DNA of 43,910 bases from Pararhodobacter aggregans (GTDB lineage: Bacteria > Pseudomonadota > Alphaproteobacteria > Rhodobacterales > Rhodobacteraceae). Every line of letters begins with the position of its first letter. Positions within the stretch are counted from its first letter, which is position 1. The position numbers and the translations under genes are program-made. The stretch lies in assembly GCF_003075525.1 (NCBI RefSeq), contig NZ_QDDR01000020.1:1-43910 (forward strand), read 5' to 3'. The notes beneath the pieces are model-generated. The model saw only the letters and a list, made by a program, of their open reading frames with translations, was not told the DNA's origin and ran no database searches. Below, piece by piece: positions 32,176-40,473 of the stretch.

Positions 32176-33318
32176 ATGACCCTGTCTTCCCTTTCCCTCC
32201 GCCCGCTGGCCTTCGGGCTGGTAACCCTCTCCGCCGGTTTCGGCGCCTCGGCCGCGCTGGCTTGCCCGGACTGGAGCCTGACCGGCACGCCCATCAGCTA
32301 TTCCGCGCAGGACCTCGGCCGACCGCAGGCCGTGGGCGTGATCGCGGGCGGCAACGTCGATCTGGCGGGCTGCCCGATGCCCGGGCATGGCTATGTCATC
32401 ACCCAGCCGGATTTCGATTTCAGCTTCACCGACAACAGCGCCCGTCAGGACCTGACCCTCAGGGTCGAGGCGACCTGCGACACGGTGCTTCTGATCAACG
32501 ACGCCACCGGCACCTGGCATTTCAGCGACGACGAGGGCGGCAACTTCAATCCGGCGATCACCCTGCCCGGCGCCCCCGCCGGGGCCTATGACATCTGGGT
32601 CGGCACCTTCGGCCAATCGACCTGCGAGGCGCAGCTGATCCTGTCGGCTGGCAGCGGCGGCGGTGGGGCAGGCACCGCGCCCGGCTATCCGCCCGCGCCC
32701 GGCAACATGACCACCTACCGCGGCCAGGTCGGCCAGACGCTGACCTTCACCGTCACCGGTGCGACCAGCGGCTCGGTCTGGGGCTCGGGGGTCTATACCG
32801 ACGATTCCTCGGTCGCCGCAGCCGCCGTCCATGCCGGGGTCATCCGCCCGGGCGAGACCGCGCCGGTCGAAGTGACCGTCCTGCCGGGCCAGCAGAGCTA
32901 CAACGGGTCGACCCAGAACGGCGTGCAATCGTCGAACTACGGCAGCTGGTCGGGCAGCTACAGCTTTCCCGCCGCCGCGCCCGCGGCGATGGCCGATCCG
33001 GGCAACCTGACCAGCTACCGCGACCGCGTGGGCCAGACGCTGACCTTCCTCCTGACCGGCTCGACCTCGGGTTCGGTCTGGGGCTCGGGCCCCTATACCG
33101 ACGATTCCTCGCTGGCGACCGCCGCCGTGCATGCGGGCGTCCTGCAGCCGGGCCAGAGCGGCCCCGTCGAGGTCACGATCCTGCCGGGCGAGCAGAGCTA
33201 CAGCGGCTCGGCCCAGAACGGCGTGCAATCGTCGAATTACGGGACCTGGCAGGGCAGCTACAGCTTCCCCGCCGCCCCGGCCGTCTCGGCCCCGGCGCAG
33301 CCCTCGGCTGGCAAGTGA
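32176..33318 (+). CDS. Secreted protein: one four-cysteine beta domain and two LCCL domains
   Basis: 380 residues. Signal peptide about 1-29 (ends ASAALA, before C30). Residues 30-157 are one copy of the four-cysteine domain of the upstream protein (C30, C66, C101, C150; spacing 36-35-49; AGGNVDLAGC, AYDIWVGTFG). After a Gly-rich linker come two LCCL domains, 174-264 and 274-364, each with GSVWGS-x-x-YTDDSS, AAAVHAGV or TAAVHAGV, LPG-[QE]-QSY and QNGVQSSNYG-x-W-x-GSYSF. The two LCCL copies are very alike and contain no cysteine, unlike the disulfide-bonded animal LCCL domains. The start has GAGAG nearby. It lies 99 bases after the larger paralogue, and both C-termini end in GGK or AGK. Probably extracellular; function unknown. 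Confidence 0.83.
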   Translation: MTLSSLSLRPLAFGLVTLSAGFGASAALACPDWSLTGTPISYSAQDLGRPQAVGVIAGGNVDLAGCPMPGHGYVITQPDFDFSFTDNSARQDLTLRVEATCDTVLLINDATGTWHFSDDEGGNFNPAITLPGAPAGAYDIWVGTFGQSTCEAQLILSAGSGGGGAGTAPGYPPAPGNMTTYRGQVGQTLTFTVTGATSGSVWGSGVYTDDSSVAAAAVHAGVIRPGETAPVEVTVLPGQQSYNGSTQNGVQSSNYGSWSGSYSFPAAAPAAMADPGNLTSYRDRVGQTLTFLLTGSTSGSVWGSGPYTDDSSLATAAVHAGVLQPGQSGPVEVTILPGEQSYSGSAQNGVQSSNYGTWQGSYSFPAAPAVSAPAQPSAGK

Positions 33319-33342
33319 GCCTGCAGTCGGCATGAAGACCGG

Positions 33343-33365
33343 AAGGGGCCCCGACGGGCCCCTTT
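33343..33365 (+). terminator. Rho-independent terminator after the LCCL pair
   Basis: AAGGGGCCC (33343-33351), loop CGAC, GGGCCCCTTT (33356-33365). A good stem with a short T run, 25 bases after the stop. Confidence 0.8.
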
Positions 33366-33477
33366 CGCTTTCACAGGGCGGATCGGGAGGTGCGGACATG
33401 CGCCCGGCGGGCCTCCGGACTGGACTTGCGGCGCCCCGGCGGGCATGAGGGGGCGTTGCCGTGAGAGAAGCCCGCCG

Positions 33478-34482
33478 ATGACCGATCTTGCCGAAAGCAT
33501 CCTGAACGCCGACCGCCGGGCGCTGGCCCGGGCCATCACGCTGGTCGAATCGACCCGTGCCGATCACCGGGAGGCGGCGCAGGCGCTGTTGGCCGAGCTG
33601 GCAGGCCACGGACGGCAAGCCCTGCGAATCGGTCTGTCCGGCACCCCGGGCGTCGGCAAATCCACCTTCATCGAATCCTTCGGCCTGATGCTGGCCGATG
33701 CCGGGCTGAAGATCGCCGTGCTGGCCGTCGACCCCTCGTCGGCGCGCACCGGCGGCTCGATCCTGGGCGACAAGACGCGGATGGAGCGACTGTCGCGCCA
33801 CGCCAACGCCTTCATCCGCCCCTCGCCCAGCCAGTCGCATCTGGGCGGCGTCGCCCGGCGCACGCGCGAGGCGGTGGCGCTGTGCGAAGCGGCCGGTTTC
33901 GACGTGGTGCTGATCGAGACGGTGGGCGTCGGTCAGTCGGAAACGGTGGTGGCCGAACTCTCGGACATTTTCGTCCTGCTGCTGGCACCCGCGGGCGGCG
34001 ACGAATTGCAGGGCGTGAAGCGCGGCATCATGGAGGCCGCGGATCTGATCGTGGTCAACAAGGCCGATGGCGAGCTGAAATCCACCGCCACCCGCACCTG
34101 CGCCGATTACGCGGGCGCGCTGCGACTGCTCAGGGCCCGGCCGCAGGACGCGCCGGGCTTTCCCAAGGCGATGACCGCCTCGGCCCTGCACGAGGCCGGG
34201 CTGGGCGCCGTCTGGGACGAGATCCGCGCCCTGGCCAATTGGCGACGCGAGAAGGGCCATTGGAACGAGCGCCGCGCTGCCCAGGCACGGCACTGGTTCG
34301 CCGAGGAGGTGAAACAGGCCCTGCTGGCGGTTCTGGACACGCCCGAGGCCCGCGCCCGCATGGCGGCGCTGGCCGAAAGCGTGGCCCGCGGCACGCTGGC
34401 GCCGGGCGCCGCGGCCCGGCAGATGGTTTCCACGCTGGCGGGCGGTTCTGCGGCCCTTGACGCGCCCCGGGAATCCGCCTAA
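33478..34482 (+). CDS. meaB: Methylmalonyl-CoA mutase-associated GTPase MeaB
   Basis: 334 residues. A G3E-family GTPase that loads and protects the B12 cofactor of methylmalonyl-CoA mutase and relatives such as ethylmalonyl-CoA mutase. Motifs are the P-loop GLSGTPGVGKSTF, the metal-binding AVDPSSARTGGSILGDKTRM, VVLIETVGVGQSE (switch), and the base-specificity VVNKAD. PSPSQSHLGG is also family-typical. The C-terminal helices form the dimer arm. No mutase gene is in the window. The start at 33478 agrees with the family; its ribosome binding site is weak. Confidence 0.95.
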   Translation: MTDLAESILNADRRALARAITLVESTRADHREAAQALLAELAGHGRQALRIGLSGTPGVGKSTFIESFGLMLADAGLKIAVLAVDPSSARTGGSILGDKTRMERLSRHANAFIRPSPSQSHLGGVARRTREAVALCEAAGFDVVLIETVGVGQSETVVAELSDIFVLLLAPAGGDELQGVKRGIMEAADLIVVNKADGELKSTATRTCADYAGALRLLRARPQDAPGFPKAMTASALHEAGLGAVWDEIRALANWRREKGHWNERRAAQARHWFAEEVKQALLAVLDTPEARARMAALAESVARGTLAPGAAARQMVSTLAGGSAALDAPRESA

Positions 34483-34485
34483 GAG
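34457..34485 (+). promoter_or_regulatory. Candidate rpmB promoter inside the end of meaB
   Basis: TTGACG (34457-34462), exact 17-base spacer, TAAGAG (34480-34485). Transcription would start near 34492 and leave a leader of about 95 bases before rpmB. Confidence 0.5.
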
Positions 34486-34586
34486 GCCAGACGAGATTTC
34501 GGGTGCTGCCGTGGCGGCGCCCTTTGTGATTGACGGAGCCCCGGTTGCACGACCGGCGCCTGCCTGACAGAGACGAGGATGACACC

Positions 34587-34868
34587 ATGTCGCGCCGCTG
34601 CGAACTGACCGGTAAGGGCCCGATGTCGGGCAACAACGTGAGCCACGCCAACAACAAGACCAAGCGGCGCTTCCTGCCGAATCTGGTCGACGTGACCCTG
34701 GCGTCCGAGACCCTGGGCCGGTCGTACAAGCTGCGCATCACCGCCTCGGCGCTGCGCTCGGTCGACCACCGCGGTGGCCTCGACGCTTTCCTCGCCAAGG
34801 CGAAGGACGTGGAACTTTCGGATCGCGCGCTGGCGATCAAGAAAGAAATCGCCAAGGCCGCTGCCTGA
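34587..34868 (+). CDS. rpmB: 50S ribosomal protein L28
   Basis: 93 residues. The sequence [20 protein letters not shown] is the hallmark start of bacterial L28, followed by [32 protein letters not shown] and a basic end. It is the long alphaproteobacterial form (about 90-98 residues against 78 in E. coli). The zinc-binding cysteines of some L28 proteins are absent. The start has GAGGA about nine bases upstream. It is a single gene: rpmG is not adjacent. A classic terminator follows. Confidence 0.98.
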   Translation: MSRRCELTGKGPMSGNNVSHANNKTKRRFLPNLVDVTLASETLGRSYKLRITASALRSVDHRGGLDAFLAKAKDVELSDRALAIKKEIAKAAA

Positions 34869-34896
34869 TCTCAGGCCTGCCACCTTGCATCGGACG

Positions 34897-34918
34897 GCCC
34901 CGCTTTGGCGGGGCTTTT
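34897..34918 (+). terminator. Rho-independent terminator after rpmB
   Basis: GCCCCGC (34897-34903), loop TTTG, GCGGGGC (34908-34914), then TTTT. Confidence 0.9.
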
Positions 34919-34949
34919 CCTTTTGCCAGCGCTGCGCTTCACTGAGGCG

Positions 34950-35390
34950 ATGATCCGCCCCGCCACCCCCGACGACCTCGCCGCGATTCGCGCCTGCGCC
35001 GAAGCCGCCTATGCCCGCTATGTGCCGCTGATCGGGCGGCGACCGGCGCCGATGGACGCGGATTACGCGGCGCTGGTGGCGCAGGGCTTCGCCCGGGTGG
35101 CAGAGGTGGAGGGCGCGGTGCGGGGCTTCGTGACCTTCTGGCCGAAGGACGATCACCTCTACCTCGACGCCGTGGCGGTCCACCCCGATGCCGCGGGCCG
35201 GGGTCTGGGCCGGGCGCTGGTCGGCGCCGCCGAAGCGGCGGGCCGCGCGGCAGGGCTGGGGGAGATCCGGCTCTACACCAACGCGGCGATGACCGGGAAC
35301 CTGACCCTCTATCCGCATCTGGGATACCGGCAGGTCGACCGGCGGCGGGATCAGGGCTTCGACCGGGTGTTCTTCGTCAAGGATCTGTAG
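34950..35390 (+). CDS. GNAT-family N-acetyltransferase
   Basis: 146 residues with one GNAT domain. It starts MIRPATPDDLAAIRACAEAAY and has the acetyl-CoA-binding motif AVHPDAAGRGLGRALVGAAEAAGRAAG (key R/Q-x-x-G-x-G/A form GRGLGRAL). The last strand reads LYPHLGYRQVDRRRDQGFDRVFFVKDL. The substrate is unknown. The start ATG has GAGG three to seven bases upstream, and it lies 81 bases after rpmB beyond the terminator. The dispersed repeat element follows its stop directly. Confidence 0.88.
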   Translation: MIRPATPDDLAAIRACAEAAYARYVPLIGRRPAPMDADYAALVAQGFARVAEVEGAVRGFVTFWPKDDHLYLDAVAVHPDAAGRGLGRALVGAAEAAGRAAGLGEIRLYTNAAMTGNLTLYPHLGYRQVDRRRDQGFDRVFFVKDL

Positions 35391-35583
35391 AGGGGTTTCG
35401 CCCTCGTGCCTCAGACGACCAAACGGGGGGCGCCGCCCCCTCGGCTCCCGGCCGCGCCACGGGCGCGGCGTTCTCGGCTGAAACGCGCCACGGGCGCGTT
35501 TCCGAGACGCCGATCACCCCCCGCTCAAGGGGGTTTTCCACCCCCTTGAGAAACCCCCGAGGATATTTTCAGCGCAAAGAAGC
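35391..35583 (+). repeat. Composite multi-hairpin intergenic element, long copy 2
   Basis: Starts at the GNAT stop and ends two bases before the stop of the convergent hydratase gene. Same order as copy 1 in the opposite orientation: GGTTTCGCCCTCGTGCCTC region, hairpin GCCGCGCC/GGCGCGGC (35451-35469), hairpin GAAACGCGCC/GGCGCGTTTC (35480-35502), hairpin CTCAAGGGGGT/ACCCCCTTGAG (35524-35550), then a diverged core CGAGGATATTTTCAGCGCAA. In the last hairpin both arms have changed relative to copy 1 (CCAAAG against CTCAAG) with pairing kept. Confidence 0.85.
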
Positions 35584-35585
35584 GA

Positions 35586-36383
35586 TCAGGCGAGGGTGGC
35601 GGTGGCGTCCATCGCCTGAATGCCGTCCTGGCGGCGGACCCAGAGCCGGGCGGTTTCGCCCTCGATCCGGGCGCAGAGAGTGAAGGGGGTGTCGGCGGTG
35701 ACCGGCGCCATGGCGCGGAAGCTGAAGCGCGACGGCAGGCGCCCGCCCTCGACGCGCAGCAGGTCGAGGAGCAGCGTGGCCAGCAGCGGGCCATGCACCA
35801 CCAGCCCGTCATAGCCCTCGGCCGCGCAGAAATCGCGGTCGTAATGGATGCGGTGGCCGTTGAAGGTCAGCGCCGAGTAGCGGAAGAGCAGCACCGGCCC
35901 GGCGGTCAGGGTCCGGCTGAGCGTCTCGTCCCCGGGGGCGGGCTGCGTGGCGCCGGGCGGAGCATCAGCGCGGCGGTAGACGATGTCCTGTTCCTCGTCG
36001 ATCACGGGGCCCGCGGCGTCGCTCCAGCGATGCGCCACGGTGACGAAGGCGATGGGGCCCGAGCGCCCTTCCTTCTGCGCCACGTTCAGGACCTGCGACT
36101 GTCGGGTGACCTCGGCGCCAATGGTCAGCGGGCGGTGGAAGGTGAAACGCCCGCCGGCCCACATGCGCCGCGGCAGGCCGAGGTCGGGCAGGAAGGGGCC
36201 CAGCGCCTGATGGCCATCCGCCCCGGCCTCGGCCATCGGGTAGAGCTTCAGGCAATGGAACCAGTGCCAGAGCGGCGGCAAGGCGGCGCCGTCGGCGAAG
36301 GATTCGGCGCGGTCAAGCGTCGCGGCCATGGCCCGGGCGGGGAAGGCGGCGACGGTTTCGCGGACCTCCTCGTTCGGGCTCAT
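35586..36383 (-). CDS. MaoC-like hotdog-fold dehydratase/hydratase (FAS1-type, mesaconyl-CoA hydratase-like)
   Basis: 265 residues, with two hotdog halves: an N-terminal domain (about 1-130, [32 protein letters not shown]) and a C-terminal one with the hydratase signature [29 protein letters not shown] in part (key NGHRIHYD...VVHGPLLA). Relatives include HTD2-type 3-hydroxyacyl thioester dehydratases and mesaconyl-C4-CoA hydratases. A role in CoA-thioester metabolism near meaB is attractive but not proven. The start overlaps the aroC stop by four bases (ATGA), so it is the second gene of an aroC unit. Confidence 0.78.
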   Translation of the reverse strand: MSPNEEVRETVAAFPARAMAATLDRAESFADGAALPPLWHWFHCLKLYPMAEAGADGHQALGPFLPDLGLPRRMWAGGRFTFHRPLTIGAEVTRQSQVLNVAQKEGRSGPIAFVTVAHRWSDAAGPVIDEEQDIVYRRADAPPGATQPAPGDETLSRTLTAGPVLLFRYSALTFNGHRIHYDRDFCAAEGYDGLVVHGPLLATLLLDLLRVEGGRLPSRFSFRAMAPVTADTPFTLCARIEGETARLWVRRQDGIQAMDATATLA

Positions 36384-37483
36384 CCGATGCGCCCGCGCGG
36401 ACCCTCGCCGACCTGGGCGCGGTGCAGCAGCAACTGGTCGAGGATCACCAGCGCCATCATCGCCTCGCCCACCGGGACGGCGCGGATACCGACGCAGGGG
36501 TCGTGGCGGCCCTTGGTCACCACCTCGGCGGGCTGGCCGTCCAGCGTGACGGATTGGCGCGGGGTGAGGATCGACGAGGTCGGTTTCACCGCGAAGCGCA
36601 CCACGACATCCTGGCCGGTAGAGATCCCGCCGAGGATGCCGCCCGCGTGGTTCGACCCATAGACCGGGCCATCGTTGCCCATGCGGATCTCATCGGCATT
36701 CTCGACCCCGGTGAGGGCGGCGGCACCCATGCCGGCGCCGATCTCAACCCCCTTCACGGCGTTGATCGACATCATCGCCGCGGCCAGTTCGCTGTCGAGC
36801 TTGGCATAGAGCGGCGCGCCGATCCCGGCGGGCAGGCCCGAGGCCACGACCTCGACAGTCGCGCCCACCGAATTGCCGGTCTTCCTGAGCGCGTCGAGGT
36901 CATCGGCCCAGAGGTCGGCGGTGGCGGGATCGGGGCACCAGAAGGGATTGCCCTCGATGGCGGCGGCGTCGAAGCGGGCACGGTCGATGGCGCGGGGGCC
37001 CATCTGCACCATGTAGCCGGTGATGCGGAGCCCCGGCATCAGCGCCGCCAGCACCTGCCGCGCGACACCGCCCGCCGCCACCCGCGCCGCCGTTTCGCGG
37101 GCCGAGGACCGCCCGCCGCCGCGCGGATCGCGGATGCCGTATTTCTGCCAATAGGTGATGTCGGCGTGGCCGGGACGGAAGGTCTGGGCGATGGTGCCGT
37201 AATCCTTGGACCGCTGGTCGGTGTTGCGGATCATCAGCTGGATCGGCGTGCCGGTGGTCCGGCCCTCGTAGACGCCCGAGAGGATCTCGACCTCGTCCGC
37301 CTCGCGCCGCTGGGTGGTGAAGCGGTTCTGGCCGGGCTTGCGGCGGTCGAGCCAGGGCTGGATGTCGGCCTCGGTCAGGGGAATGCCGGGCGGGCAGCCG
37401 TCGACGGTGGCACCCAGCGCCGGCCCGTGCGATTCGCCCCAGGTGGTGACGCGGAACAGATGGCCGAAAGTGTTGAACGACAT
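36380..37483 (-). CDS. aroC: Chorismate synthase
   Basis: 367 residues. Converts EPSP to chorismate, the last shikimate-pathway step, using reduced FMN. Signatures are [19 protein letters not shown] at the start, the FMN-binding [21 protein letters not shown], and [18 protein letters not shown]. Length is typical (350-370). The start at 37483 has GAGGGAG about six bases upstream. It is the first gene of a two-gene unit with the hydratase and is divergent from hrpB. Confidence 0.97.
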   Translation of the reverse strand: MSFNTFGHLFRVTTWGESHGPALGATVDGCPPGIPLTEADIQPWLDRRKPGQNRFTTQRREADEVEILSGVYEGRTTGTPIQLMIRNTDQRSKDYGTIAQTFRPGHADITYWQKYGIRDPRGGGRSSARETAARVAAGGVARQVLAALMPGLRITGYMVQMGPRAIDRARFDAAAIEGNPFWCPDPATADLWADDLDALRKTGNSVGATVEVVASGLPAGIGAPLYAKLDSELAAAMMSINAVKGVEIGAGMGAAALTGVENADEIRMGNDGPVYGSNHAGGILGGISTGQDVVVRFAVKPTSSILTPRQSVTLDGQPAEVVTKGRHDPCVGIRAVPVGEAMMALVILDQLLLHRAQVGEGPRGRIG

Positions 37484-37798
37484 GGCGGCTCCCTCAGGTC
37501 GGGTTTCGTCTAACCGGCGGGGGGGCGGCGCTCAAGGGTGAAGTGGGCGCTTGTGGCGGCCCCGGGGGCCGTCTGCCCCCGGACCCCCGAGGATATTTGG
37601 AGAACAAAGAAGGGCGTTAGGGATTCACTAACCGTTATCTTCGTTCTTCAAATATCCCGGGGGGTCCGGGGGGCTGGCCCCCCGGGGCCTGCCACGGGCG
37701 CGACGGTTCCGGCGGCGGGGCGCAGCCGGGGTGGGCGGGTGGGAGGCTGCGCCCCGCCGCCTCTTCCCTTCCGTCCCCACGCTGCGCATAACCGGACC
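37484..37798. other. aroC-hrpB intergenic region with facing repeats and a 17-bp inverted repeat
   Basis: 315 bases without a gene. It holds a core of the dispersed element in plus orientation (37584-37610, CGAGGATATTTGGAGAACAA), a diverged core in minus orientation (37637-37667), and a perfect 17-bp inverted repeat, GGCGGCGGGGCGCAGCC (37711-37727) with GGCTGCGCCCCGCCGCC (37745-37761), 37 bases before the hrpB start. Promoters for the divergent genes must lie here, but none stands out. Confidence 0.75.
37584..37667. repeat. Two facing cores of the dispersed element
   Basis: ACCCCCGAGGATATTTGGAG (in part) at 37584-37610 and its diverged reverse complement at 37637-37667 (ATCTTCGTTCTTCAAATATC...CCGGGGGG). 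The 26-base space between them holds GGGCGTTAGGGATTCACTAA. Both lack the hairpin block of the long copies. Confidence 0.75.
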
Positions 37799-40243
37799 AT
37801 GCGCTTTCCCGGCCCGCCCCTGCCCATCGACCCCCTGCTGCCCGATCTGGTCGCGGCCTTGGCGGCGCGCGGCATGGCGGTGTTGCAGGCGCCGCCCGGG
37901 GCGGGGAAGACGACGCGGGTGCCGCTTGCCTTGCTGGACAACACGCCCGGCCGGATCGTCATGCTGGAACCCCGACGGCTGGCGGCGCGGGCCGCGGCCG
38001 AGCGGCTGGCCGAGACGCTGGGCGAGCCCGTCGGCCAGCGGGTCGGCTACCGCATCCGGGGCGAGGCGAAGGTCTCGAAGGCCACCCGGATCGAGGTGGT
38101 GACCGAGGGCATCCTGACCCGGATGCTGCAATCCGACCCCTCGCTCGACGGAATCGGCGCGGTGATCTTCGACGAATTCCACGAGCGCAGCCTCAACGCC
38201 GATCTCGGCCTCGCGCTGGTCCTCGAATCGCGGGGCGCGCTGCGCGAGGATCTGCGGCTGGTGGTCATGTCGGCGACGCTGGACGCGGCGCCGGTGGCCG
38301 CCCTGCTGGGCGGGGCGCCGCTGCTCACCGCCGAGGGGCGGGCCTATCCGGTCGAAACCCGCTGGCTCGACGCGCCGCTGCCGCCCAAGGCGCGGCTGCC
38401 CGAGGCGGTGGCCGATCTGACCCTGAGGGCCTTGGCCGAGACCGAAGGTGGGATGCTGGTCTTTCTGCCTGGCGAGGGCGAGATCCGGCGGGTGGCGGCC
38501 CTGCTGGCGCCGCGGCTCGCCCCGGGGGTCGCCTTGCAGCCCCTCTACGGCGCGATGGATTTCGCGCTGCAGCGGGCGGCGCTGGCGCCCCTGACCTCGG
38601 GTCGAAAGCTGGTGCTGGCGACGGCGATTGCCGAGACCTCGCTGACCATCCCCGACATTCGCGTCGTGGTCGATGCGGGGCAAGCGCGGCGGGCGCGGTT
38701 CGACCCCAATTCCGGCATGGCGCGGCTGGTGACGGAGCGCGTCAGCCTCGCCGAGGCCGAGCAGCGGCGGGGCCGGGGCGGGCGGGTGGCCGAGGGGATC
38801 TGCTACCGGCTCTGGACCCGGGGACAGGAGGGCGCCCTGCAAGCCTTCGCGCCGCCCGAGATCGAGACGGCGGATCTGGCCGGGCTGGCGCTGGAACTGG
38901 CGCTCTGGGGATCGGCCGATCTCGCCTTTCTGACCCCGCCGCCGCCCGGGCCGATGGCCGAGGCGCGGGTGCTGTTGCAGGAGCTGGGCGCGTTGGACGG
39001 GGCGGGGCGGATCACCGGCCACGGCCGGGCCATGGCCGCGCTGCCGCTGCATCCACGGCTGGCGCATATGCTGCTCAGCGCGGGCAAGGGCGCGGCGCCG
39101 CTGGCCGCGCTGATCGCCGACCGCGACCCTTTGCAGGGGGCGCCCGCGGATCTGGCGCTGCGGCTGAAGGCCATCGACGACCCGAAGGGTTATCAGCGCG
39201 ACCATTCGTATCCGCTCAGGCGCGAGGCCCTGGAACGCATCCGGGTGGAGGCGAAGCGGCTCGCCCGCATGGCGCCCGGAGATCAGGGGCTGGATCCGGC
39301 CGAGATGGCGGCGCTGGCCTACCCGGACCGGATCGGCCTGAGGCGCAAGGGCGAAGCGCCGCGCTACCTGCTCTCGGGCGGCAAGGGCGCGGTCTTCGAC
39401 GCCGCCGATCCCTTGGCGCAGACCCGGCTGATTGTGGCGACCGATCTGGACGGCGACTCGCGGGAGGCGCGGATCCGGCAGGCCCTGCCGATCCCGGAAT
39501 CCGCGCTGAGGGCGCTGTTCCCCGGGCAGATCCGCTGGCACGACCTCTGCGAATGGTCGGCGCGCGAGGGGCGGGTGCTGGCCCGCTCGCGCGAGATGCT
39601 GGGGGCGCTGGTGCTGGCCGAACGGCATTGGGAGGCCCCGGCCGAGGCCCGGGCCCGGGCCGCGCTGGAGGGGCTGAGGGCGCTGGGGCTGGGCGCGATG
39701 TCGCCCGCCGCGCGCCGCCTGCAGGCCCGGGTCGAGTTGCTGCGGGCCGAGGGCGAGGATCTGCCCGACCTCTCGGATGCGGGGATCCTGGCGCGGGGCG
39801 AGGCGATCTTGCTGCCCTTCCTGACCAAGGTGCGCAATGCCGAGGATCTGAAGGCGCTCGACCTGACCGAGGCCCTGCGGCAGGCATTGGATTGGGAGCA
39901 GCAGCAGCGGCTGGACCGGCTGGCGCCCGCGCATTTCGTGACGCCGCTGGATCGCAGGGTGCCGATTGATTACTCGGGCGGCCAGCCCGAGATCGCCGTG
40001 CGGTTGCAGGAGATGTTCGGCGTGACCGAGCATCCGGCGATCGGGCCGAAGCGGCTGCCCCTGAAGGTCACGCTGCTCAGCCCCGGGCAGCGGCCGGTGC
40101 AGGTGACGACCGATCTGCCGGGGTTCTGGGACACCTCCTATGCCGATGTGCGGAAGGACATGCGCGGCCAATACCCGCGCCACCCCTGGCCGGAGAACCC
40201 GCGCGAGGCGGACCCCACGCTCAGGGCGAAGCCGCGGAAGTAG
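37799..40243 (+). CDS. hrpB: ATP-dependent helicase HrpB
   Basis: 814 residues, DEAH-box family (E. coli HrpB 809). Helicase motifs in order: I APPGAGKTTRVPLALL, Ia LEPRRLAARAAAERLAE, II VIFDEFHERSLNADLG (DEFH), III VVMSATLD, then domain 2 with LYGAMDFALQRAAL, motif V ATAIAETSLTIPDI and VI EQRRGRGGRV. The HrpB C-terminal domain is present (SGGQPEIAVRLQEMFGVTEHP, PGFWDTSYADVRKDMRGQYPRHPWPENP). Its cellular role is not well established. The start MRFPGPPLPIDPLLPDL suits the family, without a clear SD. A long in-frame extension upstream covers repeat DNA and is rejected. Confidence 0.94.
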   Translation: MRFPGPPLPIDPLLPDLVAALAARGMAVLQAPPGAGKTTRVPLALLDNTPGRIVMLEPRRLAARAAAERLAETLGEPVGQRVGYRIRGEAKVSKATRIEVVTEGILTRMLQSDPSLDGIGAVIFDEFHERSLNADLGLALVLESRGALREDLRLVVMSATLDAAPVAALLGGAPLLTAEGRAYPVETRWLDAPLPPKARLPEAVADLTLRALAETEGGMLVFLPGEGEIRRVAALLAPRLAPGVALQPLYGAMDFALQRAALAPLTSGRKLVLATAIAETSLTIPDIRVVVDAGQARRARFDPNSGMARLVTERVSLAEAEQRRGRGGRVAEGICYRLWTRGQEGALQAFAPPEIETADLAGLALELALWGSADLAFLTPPPPGPMAEARVLLQELGALDGAGRITGHGRAMAALPLHPRLAHMLLSAGKGAAPLAALIADRDPLQGAPADLALRLKAIDDPKGYQRDHSYPLRREALERIRVEAKRLARMAPGDQGLDPAEMAALAYPDRIGLRRKGEAPRYLLSGGKGAVFDAADPLAQTRLIVATDLDGDSREARIRQALPIPESALRALFPGQIRWHDLCEWSAREGRVLARSREMLGALVLAERHWEAPAEARARAALEGLRALGLGAMSPAARRLQARVELLRAEGEDLPDLSDAGILARGEAILLPFLTKVRNAEDLKALDLTEALRQALDWEQQQRLDRLAPAHFVTPLDRRVPIDYSGGQPEIAVRLQEMFGVTEHPAIGPKRLPLKVTLLSPGQRPVQVTTDLPGFWDTSYADVRKDMRGQYPRHPWPENPREADPTLRAKPRK

Positions 40244-40407
40244 GGAGGGGTTTCGCCCTCGGTTCCCTCGGGCGACCGGAACCGGGGTGCGACCGCCCCC
40301 AGAGAACGCAAAGGGCGGGGGTCTGCCGCCCCCCGCACCCCCTGCTTCAAGGAGGGTTTTCCACCCTCCTTGAAAATCCTCCCGAGGATATTTGGAGAAC
40401 AAAGATG
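40244..40407 (+). repeat. Composite intergenic element, partial copy 3
   Basis: Begins at the hrpB stop with GGGTTTCGCCCTCGG, then GGTTCC/GGAACC (40261-40283), a G/C-rich stretch, hairpin TTCAAGGAGGGT/ACCCTCCTTGAA (40346-40374, 12 bp, perfect), then the core CGAGGATATTTGGAGAACAA (40383-40402) and AGATG. The GCCGCGCC and GAAACGCGCC hairpins of the long copies are missing. The core ends in GGAG-AACAAAG-ATG, which reads like a ribosome binding site plus start codon. Confidence 0.8.
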
Positions 40408-40473
40408 ACACGAGGGGCGGGCGTCGTGTCATTCGCGATTTCCCCCGCCGTGCGACTGCGGTAAACCCGATCC

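Noticed and set aside
37628-40432. 934-codon antisense open frame opposite hrpB
   Set aside because: No motif, composition typical of a shadow frame. HrpB motifs on the plus strand are complete.
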